64,000 nucleotides of DNA from contig NZ_QQWG01000014.1 in NCBI RefSeq assembly GCF_003863355.1, forward strand, positions 47,103 to 111,102, in the 5' to 3' direction. This document shows, piece by piece, positions 47,442-56,029 of this stretch; position 1 is the stretch's first letter, and each line of letters opens with the position of its first letter. The translations under genes were made by a program, and so were the position numbers. The notes under the pieces are model-generated. The model was given only the letters and a program-made list of their open reading frames with translations, searched no databases and was not told where the DNA came from. This stretch comes from Ancylomarina euxina (GTDB taxonomy: Bacteria; Bacteroidota; Bacteroidia; Bacteroidales; Marinifilaceae).

Positions 47442-48485
47442 CTATTCCGTAAAGTTAGTCCACCCTTGAGCTTGAAGTGCAATCTCGGTATTGTCGCGAG
47501 CAACCATATACTTTCCTTTGCTTGCTTCGCAGATATGACCAATAATTTTCACATCAGGCATTTTTTCGATTTCCTCATGTTTGTCAAGTGGCACAGTGAA
47601 AAGTAATTCATAATCTTCACCACCGTTAAGGGCGAAAATAGAATAGTTCATATTCAACTCCTCGGCCATCTTATGTGTCTCGTAATCGATAGGAATTTTC
47701 TCTTCGTAAATCTGACAACCTACATTCGAATTTTCACAAATATGGAAGAGTTCCGATGATAAACCATCCGAGATGTCAATCATCGATGTAGGAACGATCT
47801 TAGCGTCCTGTAAGCTCTCGAAAATATCCTTTCTAGCCTCAGGCTTAAGTTGACGCTCCAGAATGTAGTCATGACCTGTTAGGTCTGGCTGAATTTCAGG
47901 ATTGTTCTCAAAAATACGCTTCTCTCTGTCTAAAAGTTGAAGACCTGCATAAGCCGCACCAAGATCACCCGTTACACAAATTAAATCATTTACTTGAGCA
48001 CCGCTACGATAAGCAATCTTATCTTCATCGGCTTCGCCAATGGCCGTTACCGAAATGCAAAGACCAGTAAGTGAAGATGTGGTGTCTCCACCAACCAAAT
48101 CAACCTTATACTTCTCGCAAGCCATATGGATACCTTCGTAAATCTCATCAATAGCCTCTAAGGTGAAACGCTTCGAAATCGCTAAAGAAACAGTCACCTG
48201 CTTAGGCTCAGCATTCATGGCGTAAACATCAGAAACATTCACCACAATAGCCTTATAGCCCAAATGACGAAGTGGGGTGTACATTAAATCGAAATGGATG
48301 CCTTCAACCAAAAGATCGGTTGTAACGATAGTTTTCTTACCAGATTGATTTAATACCGCTGCATCATCACCTATACCTTTTAGAGTGCTTGGCTGTGTTA
48401 GTTTCACGCTTTTGTTTAGGTGTTTGATTAAACCAAACTCACCCAATGTCGATATATCGGTTCCTTGATTGTTGTTTTCCTGCAT
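47442..48485 (-). CDS. thiL: Thiamine-monophosphate kinase
   Basis: 347 residues. N-terminal GEFGLIKHL, ATP-grasp-like PurM fold with GIGDDAAVL, DLLVEGIHFD, VNVSDVYAM, GGDTTSS and VTGDLGAAYAGL. Phosphorylates ThMP to the cofactor thiamine diphosphate. Slightly longer than the enterobacterial enzyme, as usual in this phylum. No TPP riboswitch is seen upstream. Monocistronic. Confidence 0.95.
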   Translation of the reverse strand: MQENNNQGTDISTLGEFGLIKHLNKSVKLTQPSTLKGIGDDAAVLNQSGKKTIVTTDLLVEGIHFDLMYTPLRHLGYKAIVVNVSDVYAMNAEPKQVTVSLAISKRFTLEAIDEIYEGIHMACEKYKVDLVGGDTTSSLTGLCISVTAIGEADEDKIAYRSGAQVNDLICVTGDLGAAYAGLQLLDREKRIFENNPEIQPDLTGHDYILERQLKPEARKDIFESLQDAKIVPTSMIDISDGLSSELFHICENSNVGCQIYEEKIPIDYETHKMAEELNMNYSIFALNGGEDYELLFTVPLDKHEEIEKMPDVKIIGHICEASKGKYMVARDNTEIALQAQGWTNFTE

Positions 48486-48997
48486 GGTTTCTCTTTTTTA
48501 AGCCCCATCAGCGAATAGATTCTCGCTACTAGGCGCTTGGTTTCAGTTTGGTGGCAAAGGTATAGAAAAATTTAAGAATGGGTTAGATGAATTTTAGTAG
48601 CCTGTTTGTTCGGAGGATTTGTATTTATTTTAATCGAGTACATTTAGGCTTGAATACTTATGAGCTGGGTAAATTGGATTTGAGTTAAACAATCATCTTG
48701 TATGTTGTGAAATGGAGATTGTATTTAACTTTAATCTTTTGGGCTTTTGGGTAAAACTTTTAGGATAAATCGTGCTTCGATATACGATTGATGCTAATAT
48801 TTTTAAGCTAAACTGTGGTTCGATACTCGATTTTTGTGCCTCGAAGCAGGCTAGGCTTAACTTTTTTAGTCGCAAGCGTGTCTGCATACTCGATAGTCGA
48901 GTGTCGATACTCGATTAAACCTAAAAGAGTCGTAGTATGGGGCTTTGGTTTAAAGGAAAAAGCGGAATCCTATAAATAAGGACTCCGCTAGTTTCGT
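48486..48997. repeat. 512-base intergenic region with repeated TCGATACTCGATT motif
   Basis: The largest gene-free stretch in the window. Three copies of a 14-base motif (ttcgatatacgatt 48776-48789, ttcgatactcgatt 48819-48832, gtcgatactcgatt 48903-48916) plus an adjoining perfect palindrome actcga-tag-tcgagt (48888-48902). A 64-residue minus-strand open frame across it is low-complexity and is not believed. Nothing else recognised except the terminator at its end. Confidence 0.55.
48961..48989 (-). terminator. Terminator of the 158-residue hypothetical gene
   Basis: agcggaatcct/aggactccgct stem (10 of 11 paired). On the minus strand it runs into a T-tract. Confidence 0.8.
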
Positions 48998-49474
48998 TTA
49001 TACTTCTTCTTTGTCTGTGTTTTTATGGTTTGGGAAGAATTGTTTCAGTTCATTGTACAGTGGCATAGCCTCCTGATCGTGTTCGTTTGCAAAATAACGA
49101 ACCGAACGATAGTAGGCCATCGAATCCTGATAGTTATCGTTATCCAATAATATTTTGGTGTCGCTCAGTTTTTGTCGAAGCTGTTCTAGTTTACGAAGCA
49201 TATTCTCAATCTGTTCTCGTGCAATAAAATCCCGTTCAAACTCTTCCAAATTCACAAAGTTTGGAATGTATTTGGGATTCTCACGCATAATCAGCTTGGT
49301 TTTGTTCACCAACAATTTATTGGTCTCGTTTATAGAACCAAAAGTAGAACGCTGCTCTGGAGTTAAGCCGGGTGCATTTATATTTGCCGAGGCCAACAAA
49401 GCATCTAAATGTGTGTTGTTTTCAGTTAACTCTTCTGGGGTAAACACCACCTGTATTAAATCATTATTCTTCAT
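48998..49474 (-). CDS. Hypothetical cytoplasmic helical protein
   Basis: 158 residues with no signal peptide or membrane segment. The middle is predicted helical with coiled-coil character (EQIENMLRKLEQLRQKLSDT), followed by a Tyr-rich segment (NYQDSMAYYRSVRYFANE) and an acidic tail. Not recognised as a named family. It has a clean ATG and its own terminator, and normal codon use for the window. The upstream sequence on its strand contains a broken efflux-adaptor tail. Confidence 0.65.
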   Translation of the reverse strand: MKNNDLIQVVFTPEELTENNTHLDALLASANINAPGLTPEQRSTFGSINETNKLLVNKTKLIMRENPKYIPNFVNLEEFERDFIAREQIENMLRKLEQLRQKLSDTKILLDNDNYQDSMAYYRSVRYFANEHDQEAMPLYNELKQFFPNHKNTDKEEV

Positions 49475-49591
49475 ATTCTTTTATTAAATGGTTAGTTAAT
49501 AATTATTTATCAAGAATGAATTTAACGAAAATTTCAATTCACTGTTCAGTATAGAATGTGTTCTTTAACTCTTCGAAAATGAAGGGGATAT

Positions 49592-49693
49592 CTAGTTAGT
49601 CTGAACCTTCACACGATCTCCCAAGCTTAAACCTTCGGTTATCTCTATTCTTAGGCCATCGGAAAGGCCTGTTTTTACCAGGCGTTTGCTCTT
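49592..49693 (-). pseudogene. C-terminal remnant of an efflux periplasmic adaptor (HlyD/MacA type)
   Basis: On the minus strand a frame ending in TAG at 49594-49592 encodes KRLVKTGLSDGLRIEITEGL followed by SLGDRVKVQTN. This is the characteristic C-terminal beta segment of RND or MacAB-type periplasmic adaptor proteins (x-TGLSDG-x-x-EI-x-x-GL-x-x-GD-x-V). No ATG and none of the upstream adaptor domains (hairpin, lipoyl, barrel) exist: the stretch begins where the preceding barrel gene ends, in a different frame. It is therefore a deletion remnant of about 33 codons. Confidence 0.7.
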
Positions 49694-52358
49694 AAAATGA
49701 AAATGAATAATTCAATTGAATTTGTGAGGGACGTAGTTCGTAGTAATTATTGACTATTGAGTATTCATCAACGAAGTAGTTTGAATAGCTTGATTTGTTG
49801 AAAATATTTGTCCAACGAATCTCAATTTTACTCTGTTTGTTTTTTAAAGTGTAATTGTATATTAAATCTAAAAAGATATTTTCTGAACCTTCATTTTTAA
49901 GGTATTCCGATGAGCATCCAAAGTAGTGATTATCCTTTGGGTAAATCATGAGGTTCATGATATGCGATTGTTGTTTAACCTTATTGTTATTTCCTTTGTC
50001 TACTTTCGACATCAACCATGAAAATTGATTTTTATATTCGAGATTCATCCATGAAAAAACATCACTTGTGATCTTACCATTAAGGGAGAAGTTTTCATTC
50101 TGTATTGGTGTCATGCTCTCGTTTAAGAACATTTTCTGTTGATCTAGCATATAATTTGATTTCAGCGAAAAATTGGTTTTCCAATTGCTGATATATTTGC
50201 TAGCTTGAGCAAACACATTGTGTGAGTACGCTCGATTATCGTTCTTTTTCATTTGTAACAACATGGAACCATCATTCTGAATTTGATTGTGTAGAATGAG
50301 ATCTTTTTCACTTTGCATGTATGTATAACCTGCATAGGCAAAAATAGATGACAGAGGATTCTTATAATGCAAAGTCGTTCCCATGCTCTGTCCTTTAGTT
50401 TCTCCTAAAATAGCTTCTTGTTTTTGCAAGCGACGGTAATTCTCCAACACATTGGCATAATTAATTCTTCTACTGTCACCCACTTTGTGGATTTTTTTCC
50501 AAGTATTTTTCCAGGTGAAAAATGCATTAAATTCATAATTCAATCTCAACTTTGGCTGGAACAGAAACGTATTCTTTTGTGTGGATATATTAGAAATTTT
50601 ATCCGATATATTATAATTGGTATAGCTTAAGGGCAGATCGGCATATAGCTTAAAGCGTTCTGTTATGTACTGAATGCTTTCGTTGCCATAGATTTTATTT
50701 TTTCTGAAGTTTAACTGATTTTGGAACTCTTTACCTAAATCTGTTTCAATCAGATTATCGTTTAGGTAGATTCTGGAATCAAAATCCTTTTGCTGATGTT
50801 GATAGCCTATTTTGTGAGTAAGACTCCACCTTTTAATTTTATTAATCAGACTTATCGAATGATTAATATTCAATTCTTCATTGTTAGCTTCTTGCAAAAT
50901 GGCATCATAGCTTTTGCCTGAGTTGAAAATATCTTCGTAAACACCTGGCTTTACAAGTAAACTTTGTGGAGCCTTATTGTATGAAACAAAAGAGGCAAGC
51001 TGCCACATTTTTTTACCAAGGGGTTTAATCCATTTTAATTTATTGGAAAAAGATTGAAAGGGATTTTGATAATCTTGTCTTATAGGACTGTTGTTTTGAC
51101 TAACATGTCCCAATTGTTTATCCCAATACGCTTGTATTTTTAAGGTGTTCTTAAGATAGTTTCGATCAGAGTTTTGGCTCAGCGTGAATTCGTTTATTAG
51201 CGAACGTTTGGTTAATCTGTTATTAATTTTTTCCTGTAGGATAATGGTGTCATTCCCCAAGTGGTATTCACTTCTGCTTCCACCATTGTGTTTCTGGTAA
51301 TCGTTAAGATAAGAGCTGTTTACCCTTAGTTGTAAATCGTGATTTAATATTAATAGATAATTTGTTGATAGCAGATGGATGTTGTTATTAAGATACCGGC
51401 TTGTATTAAAGTTGGGCGTGGATAAATTCTGTATGCCCAACAACTCCTCCTTTTCTGTGTTGTTATCCAGCATATCCATTAAATCCTCAATGCTGAAAGT
51501 TTTCAGATCCATAGCCACATCCTTACCCATATTATTGGCCTGATAGGAACAAATAAGCTGTTGTTTTTTATTAAACAACATGGGTGTGATATTGGCATCC
51601 CATAGCATAGGACTTGCTCCTATACCCAGTTTTGCTTTACCCGTCATGGCTATATTTCGTTTGAGCTTAATATTTAATGAAGCCTTATCTGTTGATGTTA
51701 TATTTCGTAATAGTTTTATGGGTTCGTGGTTTTCTAATACTTGCACTGAAGCAACCGATTCAGCAGGCAGATTATTATTGGCTAAATTGTATTTGCCTTC
51801 CAGGAGATCCATCCCTTCAATATAAAATTTACGAATAGGAGTTCCTTGATACAGAATTCGTCCATCAGACTCCACCTCCAAACCTGGTAATTTATTGATC
51901 ACATCGGCAATAACTTGATCATTTTTTCCTGCGAAGGCTCCTACCGAATAGGATATCGTATCGCCATGTTGGCGTATAGGTGATGCTTTTATTCTAACTT
52001 CTTTTAATTCTTTGACTTCGGGGAATAAGGTAAAATTTTGTATCTGATTCTTATTTGTGAGCCACAGTTGTTGCACTGCATAATTTAAGGATTGCGTCTT
52101 TAAGAATATCGAATCTCTCCCAGTTTCAAAACGAATTGTGTACTCACCCTTACTGTTTGATATGCCGAAAGCAATAATCCCTCCACTATTCTCTTTTTGA
52201 AGAAGAATATGTATGTTTTCTAAACAGATTCCATCATTACTGACAATTTTACCTGTAATCTGATTTTCAGCTAATGAGATCTGACAAATGAATAGAAGAA
52301 AAATCGGAAAACACTTGAAGAGTATTTTCCGAATATCATATAATTTGATTCTTAACAT
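49692..52358 (-). CDS. Large outer-membrane beta-barrel (TonB receptor-like)
   Basis: 888 residues. Signal peptide (FPIFLLFICQISLAEN), a carboxypeptidase-regulatory-like beta-sandwich at about 31-115, a plug-like domain at about 125-225 (DQVIADVINKLPGLEVESDG, SVASVQVLENHEPIKLL), then a long barrel ending in an aromatic strand (IQLNYSFSF). It resembles the outer-membrane beta-barrel family found beside GLPGLI proteins. The upstream GLPGLI gene ends 25 bases before it, and a gene for a secreted Cys-peptide precedes that, so all three are probably co-transcribed. Likely job: moving or docking a peptide or small ligand at the outer membrane (inference). Confidence 0.85.
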   Translation of the reverse strand: MLRIKLYDIRKILFKCFPIFLLFICQISLAENQITGKIVSNDGICLENIHILLQKENSGGIIAFGISNSKGEYTIRFETGRDSIFLKTQSLNYAVQQLWLTNKNQIQNFTLFPEVKELKEVRIKASPIRQHGDTISYSVGAFAGKNDQVIADVINKLPGLEVESDGRILYQGTPIRKFYIEGMDLLEGKYNLANNNLPAESVASVQVLENHEPIKLLRNITSTDKASLNIKLKRNIAMTGKAKLGIGASPMLWDANITPMLFNKKQQLICSYQANNMGKDVAMDLKTFSIEDLMDMLDNNTEKEELLGIQNLSTPNFNTSRYLNNNIHLLSTNYLLILNHDLQLRVNSSYLNDYQKHNGGSRSEYHLGNDTIILQEKINNRLTKRSLINEFTLSQNSDRNYLKNTLKIQAYWDKQLGHVSQNNSPIRQDYQNPFQSFSNKLKWIKPLGKKMWQLASFVSYNKAPQSLLVKPGVYEDIFNSGKSYDAILQEANNEELNINHSISLINKIKRWSLTHKIGYQHQQKDFDSRIYLNDNLIETDLGKEFQNQLNFRKNKIYGNESIQYITERFKLYADLPLSYTNYNISDKISNISTQKNTFLFQPKLRLNYEFNAFFTWKNTWKKIHKVGDSRRINYANVLENYRRLQKQEAILGETKGQSMGTTLHYKNPLSSIFAYAGYTYMQSEKDLILHNQIQNDGSMLLQMKKNDNRAYSHNVFAQASKYISNWKTNFSLKSNYMLDQQKMFLNESMTPIQNENFSLNGKITSDVFSWMNLEYKNQFSWLMSKVDKGNNNKVKQQSHIMNLMIYPKDNHYFGCSSEYLKNEGSENIFLDLIYNYTLKNKQSKIEIRWTNIFNKSSYSNYFVDEYSIVNNYYELRPSQIQLNYSFSF

Positions 52359-52383
52359 GCATTAGTAATCTTTAGGGAAATGT

Positions 52384-53229
52384 TTACATCAATTCAATAG
52401 GATTATTAGTTCTTCGGGCTTTAGCCATAGCACGCTCTTTTGCTCTTTTTCTGTCTTCGGGATTTTCAAAATGGCCACCCATATCTTCAAGGCGGCGAAT
52501 GACATCTTGCTTCGCATCATTTTTTGCTTTTCTAAAGCCTTCACGACTGGAGCAAATTGTTTTTGGGTAAGTAGGCAGGTAGATTAAAGTCCCCACAGGA
52601 GGTTTGGTTGCTGATATTAATTCAAACACATAGTGCTTTTTGGTATCCGCAATTTTCACAATTAAGCCTGGTAAACCGTTGAATTTATAAGGGCCCTCAC
52701 TAAAAGGGATCTCAGTCGTAAACCAGGCCTCATAATTTCTTCCTCTATACGATGTTGTAGCTTTTTGGCAATTGTACCCAGAGATTTTTGCAGTATCTGA
52801 TGATACCTCCCATTTAAAAAGGTCCAGGGGTTCATTATAAACAAACTTATCTTTAAATACCCGATCAAAAACACTCATCGAACCTTTAGGATCGTTTTTA
52901 AAAATCTGATGATTAAATTTAGTTTTTGGGAATATAGACATGTCTGAAACTACAATTTGAGGAGGAATGCCTCTTTTGTCGAAATCTCTTATTAGCGAAT
53001 CGGTTATTATAGAGTTGTAAGATTTGTATTTAGAACACTTCTCTCCTATTAAGAGGACCATTTTCTCATGTCTTAACCTTTTAGAGTTTGTAGAGTCCAT
53101 TTGATAAGAAAACTGATAAGTGCATCGAAGTTTTGCCATATCAATTGCTTCGTGGTTTTCCACTTCTGATTGGCAATATGCCATACTGAATGTAAGTAGT
53201 ATAGATAATGTGGTTAGTAGTTTTTTCAT
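52384..53229 (-). CDS. GLPGLI family protein
   Basis: 281 residues. Signal peptide (LLTFSMAYCQ), then the family body with the naming motif NGLPGLIVKI in the middle, preceded by WFTTEIPFSEGPYKF, and a Lys/Arg-rich helical C-terminus (DAKQDVIRRLEDMGGHFE). GLPGLI proteins are exported, Bacteroidota-specific and of unknown function, usually coded beside outer-membrane barrel genes, as here (25-base gap). Four cysteines are present in the mature part. Confidence 0.88.
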   Translation of the reverse strand: MKKLLTTLSILLTFSMAYCQSEVENHEAIDMAKLRCTYQFSYQMDSTNSKRLRHEKMVLLIGEKCSKYKSYNSIITDSLIRDFDKRGIPPQIVVSDMSIFPKTKFNHQIFKNDPKGSMSVFDRVFKDKFVYNEPLDLFKWEVSSDTAKISGYNCQKATTSYRGRNYEAWFTTEIPFSEGPYKFNGLPGLIVKIADTKKHYVFELISATKPPVGTLIYLPTYPKTICSSREGFRKAKNDAKQDVIRRLEDMGGHFENPEDRKRAKERAMAKARRTNNPIELM

Positions 53230-53298
53230 AAAAGAGAGTTATTAAATAATATATTTAGAGTTTGAATTTGAGTGCATCCAAACTCTAAAATAGAATGG

Positions 53299-53484
53299 TT
53301 AGTCACAAATTGCGGATTCTGCTTCAAGAGCATTTTTAACAATTTGTTCAGTGGTAGAACCACAAGAAACATATCCACTATAACATGACAATTTTACAGT
53401 AACACAAGCAGCATTAGAAACTTTTGGTGTAGCTGCAATTAATAGTGTTCCAAAAACCATAAGGCTTAAAATTTTCTTTTTCAT
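53299..53484 (-). CDS. Small secreted four-cysteine peptide
   Basis: 61 residues: a strong Sec signal peptide (KKKILSLMVFGTLLIAATP) with a probable cleavage after VSNA (residues 22-25), leaving a mature peptide of about 36 residues with cysteines at 27, 34, 41 and 60. The first three are spaced by seven. Two disulfides could form in the periplasm. It is the first gene of the peptide-GLPGLI-barrel unit (69-base gap). It resembles small exported peptides that accompany GLPGLI genes in other Bacteroidota, but lacks the NVEALA tail. Function, whether signal, toxin or structural ligand, is unknown. Confidence 0.75.
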   Translation of the reverse strand: MKKKILSLMVFGTLLIAATPKVSNAACVTVKLSCYSGYVSCGSTTEQIVKNALEAESAICD

Positions 53485-53534
53485 TTTTTCAAAATTTAAG
53501 TGTTAGTATTAAAAATTACTTAATTTTGCCATAG

Positions 53535-53641
53535 ACTCCTCGAACGAGATTTTAGGCGTCTGAGTTTAAATGCGCAATTGTTTAACTCGACTACTAAATT
53601 ATGTAAGCTCACTGACATTATACGTCAGTGGGCTTGTTTTT
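53535..53641 (+). ncRNA. Candidate small RNA divergent from the secreted peptide gene
   Basis: A TAATTTTG -7 element at 53521-53528 is followed, about 110 bases on, by a strong plus-strand terminator: 12-bp stem aagctcactgac/gtcagtgggctt (53605-53616 with 53624-53635) and a T-run. No plus-strand gene ends here. Between them an imperfect hairpin agactcct/aggcgtct with an inner ctcg-aa-cgag can form. The -33 box is poor, so this is a candidate only. Confidence 0.4.
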
Positions 53642-53757
53642 ATTAAGTCTAATAAATGATGTTAAGTAAGCTTTATCGCTACCTTTCTTTAATTAGTTGT
53701 AGGCTTTATTCTAAATAAGTAGTTTTTTAGAGTGATAAGTTTTACATTAAAATCATT

Positions 53758-53985
53758 TTACTGTATACTAGAGTGTGATTTTTCGTTTTCTTCAAGGCAA
53801 TACGATTTGGTAGTTCTACAATACCTGAATTCTAAACCATCTGTTTTCAAACTGTCTAGTAGTCGGTAGAGGACTCTTTCTTGTATGTTTAGTTTTGCAG
53901 CCAATTCCTTTGGAGTACCTGTTGCTCTATTTTTAGTAAGTTCAATAAATAGTTTTCTTTTTTCTAAAAAATCTATCTGTGTCAT
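53758..53985 (-). CDS. Small winged helix-turn-helix DNA-binding protein
   Basis: 75 residues. Helix-turn-helix over about residues 23-45 (GTPKELAAKLNIQERVLYRL) followed by a wing-like hairpin (GLEFRYCRTTKSYCLEE). Similar short HTH proteins occur near peptide/GLPGLI genes in the phylum. It is 273 bases upstream of the Cys-peptide gene on the same strand and is the obvious candidate regulator. A small palindrome gggt-tt-accc lies 20-29 bases before its ATG (54005-54014) and could be an autoregulatory site. Confidence 0.75.
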   Translation of the reverse strand: MTQIDFLEKRKLFIELTKNRATGTPKELAAKLNIQERVLYRLLDSLKTDGLEFRYCRTTKSYCLEENEKSHSSIQ

Positions 53986-54476
53986 ATTTTGGGGTTAAAT
54001 AAGTGGGTTTACCCTTTATTCTCTTTATTGTTAAAAAGTAACCCAAGTAAAGCAAGTTTATTTGTTAAATATTGTTAAGCTGTTGGGTGTGAATTGCTTT
54101 GTTTTAGTTTATAAAAAGTCATTGGGTGAGTTTTTAATTATGCCAATAATATATCGGATGGTTGAATGGCAAGTCTGAAGTGAATCTTTGATGCTTTCAT
54201 TATCTGTGTTTTTCATTCGTTTTTACCATCTTTATGACATATTTTCAAAGAAAAAGACATTGTGGTGTTTTATTGAGTGCCTTACAGATAGATATATAAA
54301 TACTTTCTTTATATTTGCAGCGAATTTCAAACGGTTTCAGTCGGACTATACGTGCGGCGAAACAGATTTTTCGAAAGCAAGCGTTTTAGCTTCGATAGAT
54401 AGAGGCAGTCTTTCATGAAAAATGATGATCGCGTTTTCGAATATGGATACTTACAACTTGATACTTTTTTTAAGAT
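53986..54476. other. 491-base divergent region upstream of sufB
   Basis: Separates the HTH gene from sufB. The plus strand carries TATATTTGCAG at 54310-54320, giving a predicted sufB leader of about 150 bases. The leader has segments that could pair (tcgaaagc near 54372 with gcttcga near 54390, and a second complementary stretch near 54430-54440). A 76-residue plus-strand frame overlapping this promoter is not believed to be a gene. Confidence 0.45.
54310..54317 (+). promoter_or_regulatory. -7 promoter element of the suf operon
   Basis: TATATTTG, exact consensus, about 160 bases before sufB. No -33 TTG at standard distance, which would suit an activator-dependent promoter. Confidence 0.55.
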
Positions 54477-55928
54477 ATGGCTAAAGAAGAACAAGATAAA
54501 ATATTGAACGAAGTCACACAAAGTGATTATAAATACGGTTTTTCGAGTGACATCGACACAGACTTTATTGCAAAGGGTTTGAGTGAAGATGTGGTTCGTC
54601 TGATTTCGGCTAAGAAAAACGAGCCGGAATTCATGTTAGAATTCCGATTGAAAGCTTACCGTCATTGGTTGACTATGAAGATGCCCGAGTGGGCTCATCT
54701 GGATATTCCACCTATCAACTATCAGGATATTATCTATTATGCAGCTCCCGTTCAAAAAGCGAAGTTGGAAAGTATGGATGATGTAGATCCTGAGATTCGT
54801 GCCACTTTCGACAAGCTTGGTATTCCTTTGGATGAGCAAAAGCTTTTATCAAATGTTGCGGTTGATGTTGTGATGGACTCATCATCGGTAAAAACAACCT
54901 TTAAAGAAGCTTTGGCAGAGAAGGGTATTATCTTCTGTTCATTTAGCGATGCCGTTCAGGAACATCCCGATTTGATTCAGGAGTATATGGGAACTGTAGT
55001 TCCTTATCGCGATAATTTTTTTGCGGCCTTGAATTCAGCTGTATTCTCTGATGGATCTTTCGTTTACATTCCTAAAGGCGTTCGTTGCCCTATGGAGTTA
55101 TCAACTTACTTCCGTATTAATGCGGAAAATACAGGTCAGTTTGAACGTACTTTAATTGTATGTGAAGACGATTCATATGTAAGTTACCTTGAAGGTTGTA
55201 CGGCACCCATGCGCGATGAGAACCAGTTGCACGCTGCAATTGTTGAGATCATCGTAAAGGAAAATGCTGAAGTAAAATATTCAACGGTTCAAAACTGGTA
55301 CCCAGGAAATAAAGAGGGTGTTGGTGGTATTTATAACTTTGTAACCAAGCGTGGTATTTGCCAGGGCGCTCATGCTAAGTTGATGTGGGCTCAGGTTGAG
55401 ACCGGATCAGCAGTGACATGGAAATACCCTTCTACGATATTATTGGGTGATTATTCATCTAGTGAATTCTATTCGGTAGCTGTAACCAATAATCATCAGC
55501 AAGCCGATACAGGTACTAAGATGATTCATATTGGAAATCATACCAAGTCGACTATCATTTCGAAAGGTATTTCAGCAGGAAAATCGAATAACTCTTACCG
55601 AGGATTGGTAAAAGTGGTTAAGAACTGTGAAGGTGCTCGAAATTTCTCACAATGTGATTCGCTTCTATTGGGCGATAAGTGTGGAGCACATACTTATCCT
55701 TATTTGGAAGTCCATAATAAATCGGCTAAAGTCGAGCACGAGGCAACCACCTCGAAAATTGGTGAAGATCAGATCTTTTATTGTAACCAGCGAGGTATCT
55801 CAACTGAAGATGCTATTGGCTTAATTGTAAATGGTTACGCTAAAGAGGTGATAAATAAAATGCCTATGGAGTTTGCTGTTGAAGCGCAAAAACTCTTAGC
55901 AATTAGCCTCGAAGGCTCTGTTGGTTAG
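54477..55928 (+). CDS. sufB: Fe-S cluster assembly scaffold protein SufB
   Basis: 483 residues. Typical SufB beta-helix core with [18 protein letters not shown], the conserved Cys in LEGCTAPM, and the C-terminal [20 protein letters not shown]. It forms the SufBC2D scaffold on which clusters are built from SufS/SufE-delivered sulfur. First gene of the suf operon; the others follow in the order C, D, S, E and a MIP18-family gene. Confidence 0.97.
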   Translation: MAKEEQDKILNEVTQSDYKYGFSSDIDTDFIAKGLSEDVVRLISAKKNEPEFMLEFRLKAYRHWLTMKMPEWAHLDIPPINYQDIIYYAAPVQKAKLESMDDVDPEIRATFDKLGIPLDEQKLLSNVAVDVVMDSSSVKTTFKEALAEKGIIFCSFSDAVQEHPDLIQEYMGTVVPYRDNFFAALNSAVFSDGSFVYIPKGVRCPMELSTYFRINAENTGQFERTLIVCEDDSYVSYLEGCTAPMRDENQLHAAIVEIIVKENAEVKYSTVQNWYPGNKEGVGGIYNFVTKRGICQGAHAKLMWAQVETGSAVTWKYPSTILLGDYSSSEFYSVAVTNNHQQADTGTKMIHIGNHTKSTIISKGISAGKSNNSYRGLVKVVKNCEGARNFSQCDSLLLGDKCGAHTYPYLEVHNKSAKVEHEATTSKIGEDQIFYCNQRGISTEDAIGLIVNGYAKEVINKMPMEFAVEAQKLLAISLEGSVG

Positions 55929-56029
55929 TTAATAATTATTAATTATTAATGAAAAATGGAGGACAATTTGCAATATCTAAAGTATGCGAATTCGTGACCT
56001 TCAATTAGTAATCTGAAATTTAAACGACA
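55929..56029. repeat. AT-rich spacer sufB-sufC
   Basis: 101 bases with a TTAATAATTATTAATTATTAA run and a later aattagtaat element. Related in style to the other suf spacers, but without the long inverted repeat. Confidence 0.4.

Noticed and set aside
48486..48700. Possible TPP riboswitch upstream of thiL
   Set aside because: No thi-box-like conserved sequence could be seen on the thiL strand.
48693..48887. 64-residue minus-strand frame in the repeat-bearing desert
   Set aside because: It overlaps the TCGATACTCGATT repeats and has no recognisable domain; the repeats explain the lack of stops.
53605..53635. Hairpin read as terminator of the HTH gene on the minus strand
   Set aside because: No T-run follows on the minus strand; the T-run is on the plus-strand side.
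54188..54418. 76-residue plus-strand frame upstream of sufB
   Set aside because: It spans the suf -7 promoter element and has an Phe/Ile-rich nonsense-like composition.
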